Assembly: GCA_021204735.1 (NCBI GenBank)
Contig: JAJPYV010000169.1
Coordinates: 1-7,089 of the forward strand
Direction of reading: 5' to 3'
From: Prevotella sp.
Lineage (GTDB): Bacteria > Bacteroidota > Bacteroidia > Bacteroidales > Bacteroidaceae
DNA: 7,089 nucleotides
The notes beneath the pieces were generated by a model, which saw only the letters and a program-made list of their open reading frames with translations, was not told the origin of the DNA and ran no database searches. This document shows, piece by piece, positions 6,466-7,089 of the stretch; within the stretch, counting starts at the first letter, position 1; each line of letters begins with the position of its first letter. The position numbers were made by a program, and so were the translations under genes.

Positions 6466-7089
6466 GCGACCAACGGGAGCATTTATTTCTTTGAGCAGTC
6501 GCTCAGCATGTCCCCACTTGTCCATCATGAAGAGCACATAACGGATGTCAACACCGATGCAACGTGCGAGGTTGCTGTCAAAATAGATGTCGCTTGACAA
6601 GCTGTCCCAGTTGCCGTCGAATGCCAGTCCAATCAATTCCCCTTTTCCATTGAACATAGGTGAACCGCTGTTGCCGCCTGTGATGTCGTTGTTGGTGAGG
6701 AAACAGAGTTGCATTTTGCCTGTTGTCTTGTCCTGATATTTGCCGAAGTCGGTTGCGGAAAGCAGTTCTTTCATTATCGGTTCTGCATAATAGTCAGGTT
6801 CTTTGTCACCCATACCGAATTTCTCGATAATGCTTTCTGCTGTGGTGTAGTAGCCAGAGGGTTTTCCGTTTAAGGTAAAGCCTCCTACCTGTCCGTAACT
6901 TAAGCGCATTGTCATATTGGCATCAGAATAGTGTGGCATATCCTCTTCCATCCTCACTTTAGCAGCACAAAGATATTTCTCTTGATTATCTATTTCTTCT
7001 GAGAAATCCAAGAGAGCTTCTCTCTGATCTGCTCTATATTCCATCAAGTCAAGACCAAGTTGTACACCACAGTCTTTGTTGAAGTTCTT
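6445..7089 (-). CDS. S46 dipeptidyl peptidase, C-terminal part (DPP7-like), cut by window edge
   Basis: This family comprises periplasmic serine dipeptidyl peptidases that release N-terminal dipeptides, as DPP7 and DPP11 do in Porphyromonas gingivalis. Only 214 residues are visible. The frame is open to the right edge, so the start and the His and Asp of the triad lie outside. A methionine-initiated start near 7044 is internal, as coding continues upstream with family-like sequence. Motifs are YSDANMTMRLSYGQVGGF and the nucleophile motif ITGGNSGSP, with the catalytic Ser codon at 6669-6667. LIGLAFDGNWDS follows, then DIYFDSNLARCIGVDIRYVLFMMDKW. The residue 18 after the Ser is Gly (codon 6615-6613). 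In DPP7 this position (673) is Gly and in DPP11 it is Arg, so a DPP7-like preference for non-acidic residues is inferred. The C-terminus ends in a heptad repeat. The gene converges on the CvfB-like gene with a 41-bp gap. Confidence 0.93.
   Translation of the reverse strand, partial: KNFNKDCGVQLGLDLMEYRADQREALLDFSEEIDNQEKYLCAAKVRMEEDMPHYSDANMTMRLSYGQVGGFTLNGKPSGYYTTAESIIEKFGMGDKEPDYYAEPIMKELLSATDFGKYQDKTTGKMQLCFLTNNDITGGNSGSPMFNGKGELIGLAFDGNWDSLSSDIYFDSNLARCIGVDIRYVLFMMDKWGHAERLLKEINAPVGRKIKNKK

Noticed and set aside
7044..7047. Possible start codon of the S46 gene (TTG/ATG)
   Set aside because: The frame continues without a stop to the right edge, and S46 enzymes are about 700 residues, so this is an internal position.
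1..7089. Search for IS elements, CRISPR arrays, tRNA/rRNA, toxin-antitoxin or phage genes
   Set aside because: No transposase motifs, spaced repeats, tRNA cloverleaf or small paired genes were seen. Almost all the DNA is covered by six ordinary gene families.

Overview
The window looks like chromosomal DNA from a Bacteroidales bacterium, most likely Prevotella or a close relative. The main reasons are promoter boxes of the Bacteroidetes primary sigma type (TTTG, about 20 bp, then TAnnTTTG), weak Shine-Dalgarno sequences, AT-rich spacers with moderate-GC genes, and gene families typical of the group (S46 dipeptidyl peptidase, GH53 galactanase). The genus is inferred from style and was not checked by a search.

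Layout from left to right. A strong hairpin terminator (23-55) closes something outside the left edge. Two minus-strand genes follow: aspartate-semialdehyde dehydrogenase (asd, 117-1121) and a secreted GH53 endo-beta-1,4-galactanase (1249-2349). A 224-bp divergent intergenic region (2350-2573) holds two good promoters, one facing each way. Three plus-strand genes follow with short gaps and probably form an operon: a CPA2 cation/proton antiporter with a cytosolic USP-like tail (2574-4700), a LolD-type ABC ATPase (4746-5498) and a CvfB-type S1 RNA-binding protein (5540-6403). A short hairpin plus T-tract separates the last of these from a convergent minus-strand gene, the C-terminal part of an S46 dipeptidyl peptidase (6445 to the right edge).

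The genes cover amino-acid biosynthesis (asd), extracellular galactan cleavage (GH53), ion homeostasis (antiporter), lipoprotein export energetics (LolD-like), RNA binding or regulation (CvfB-like) and periplasmic peptide degradation (S46). They do not form one pathway. No complete new defence or mobile system is visible: there is no IS, CRISPR array, tRNA or rRNA.

Two non-coding signals deserve attention. First, a perfect 12-bp inverted repeat (2456-2467 and 2533-2544) brackets the -7 box of the antiporter operon promoter. It could be a small invertible promoter or an operator pair. Second, both asd and the S46 gene end inside a 7-bp tandem repeat that puts a stop codon in all three reading frames, with the real stop being the third. 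Smaller oddities are an apparently missing transport aspartate in the antiporter and an acidic tail on the LolD-like ATPase.
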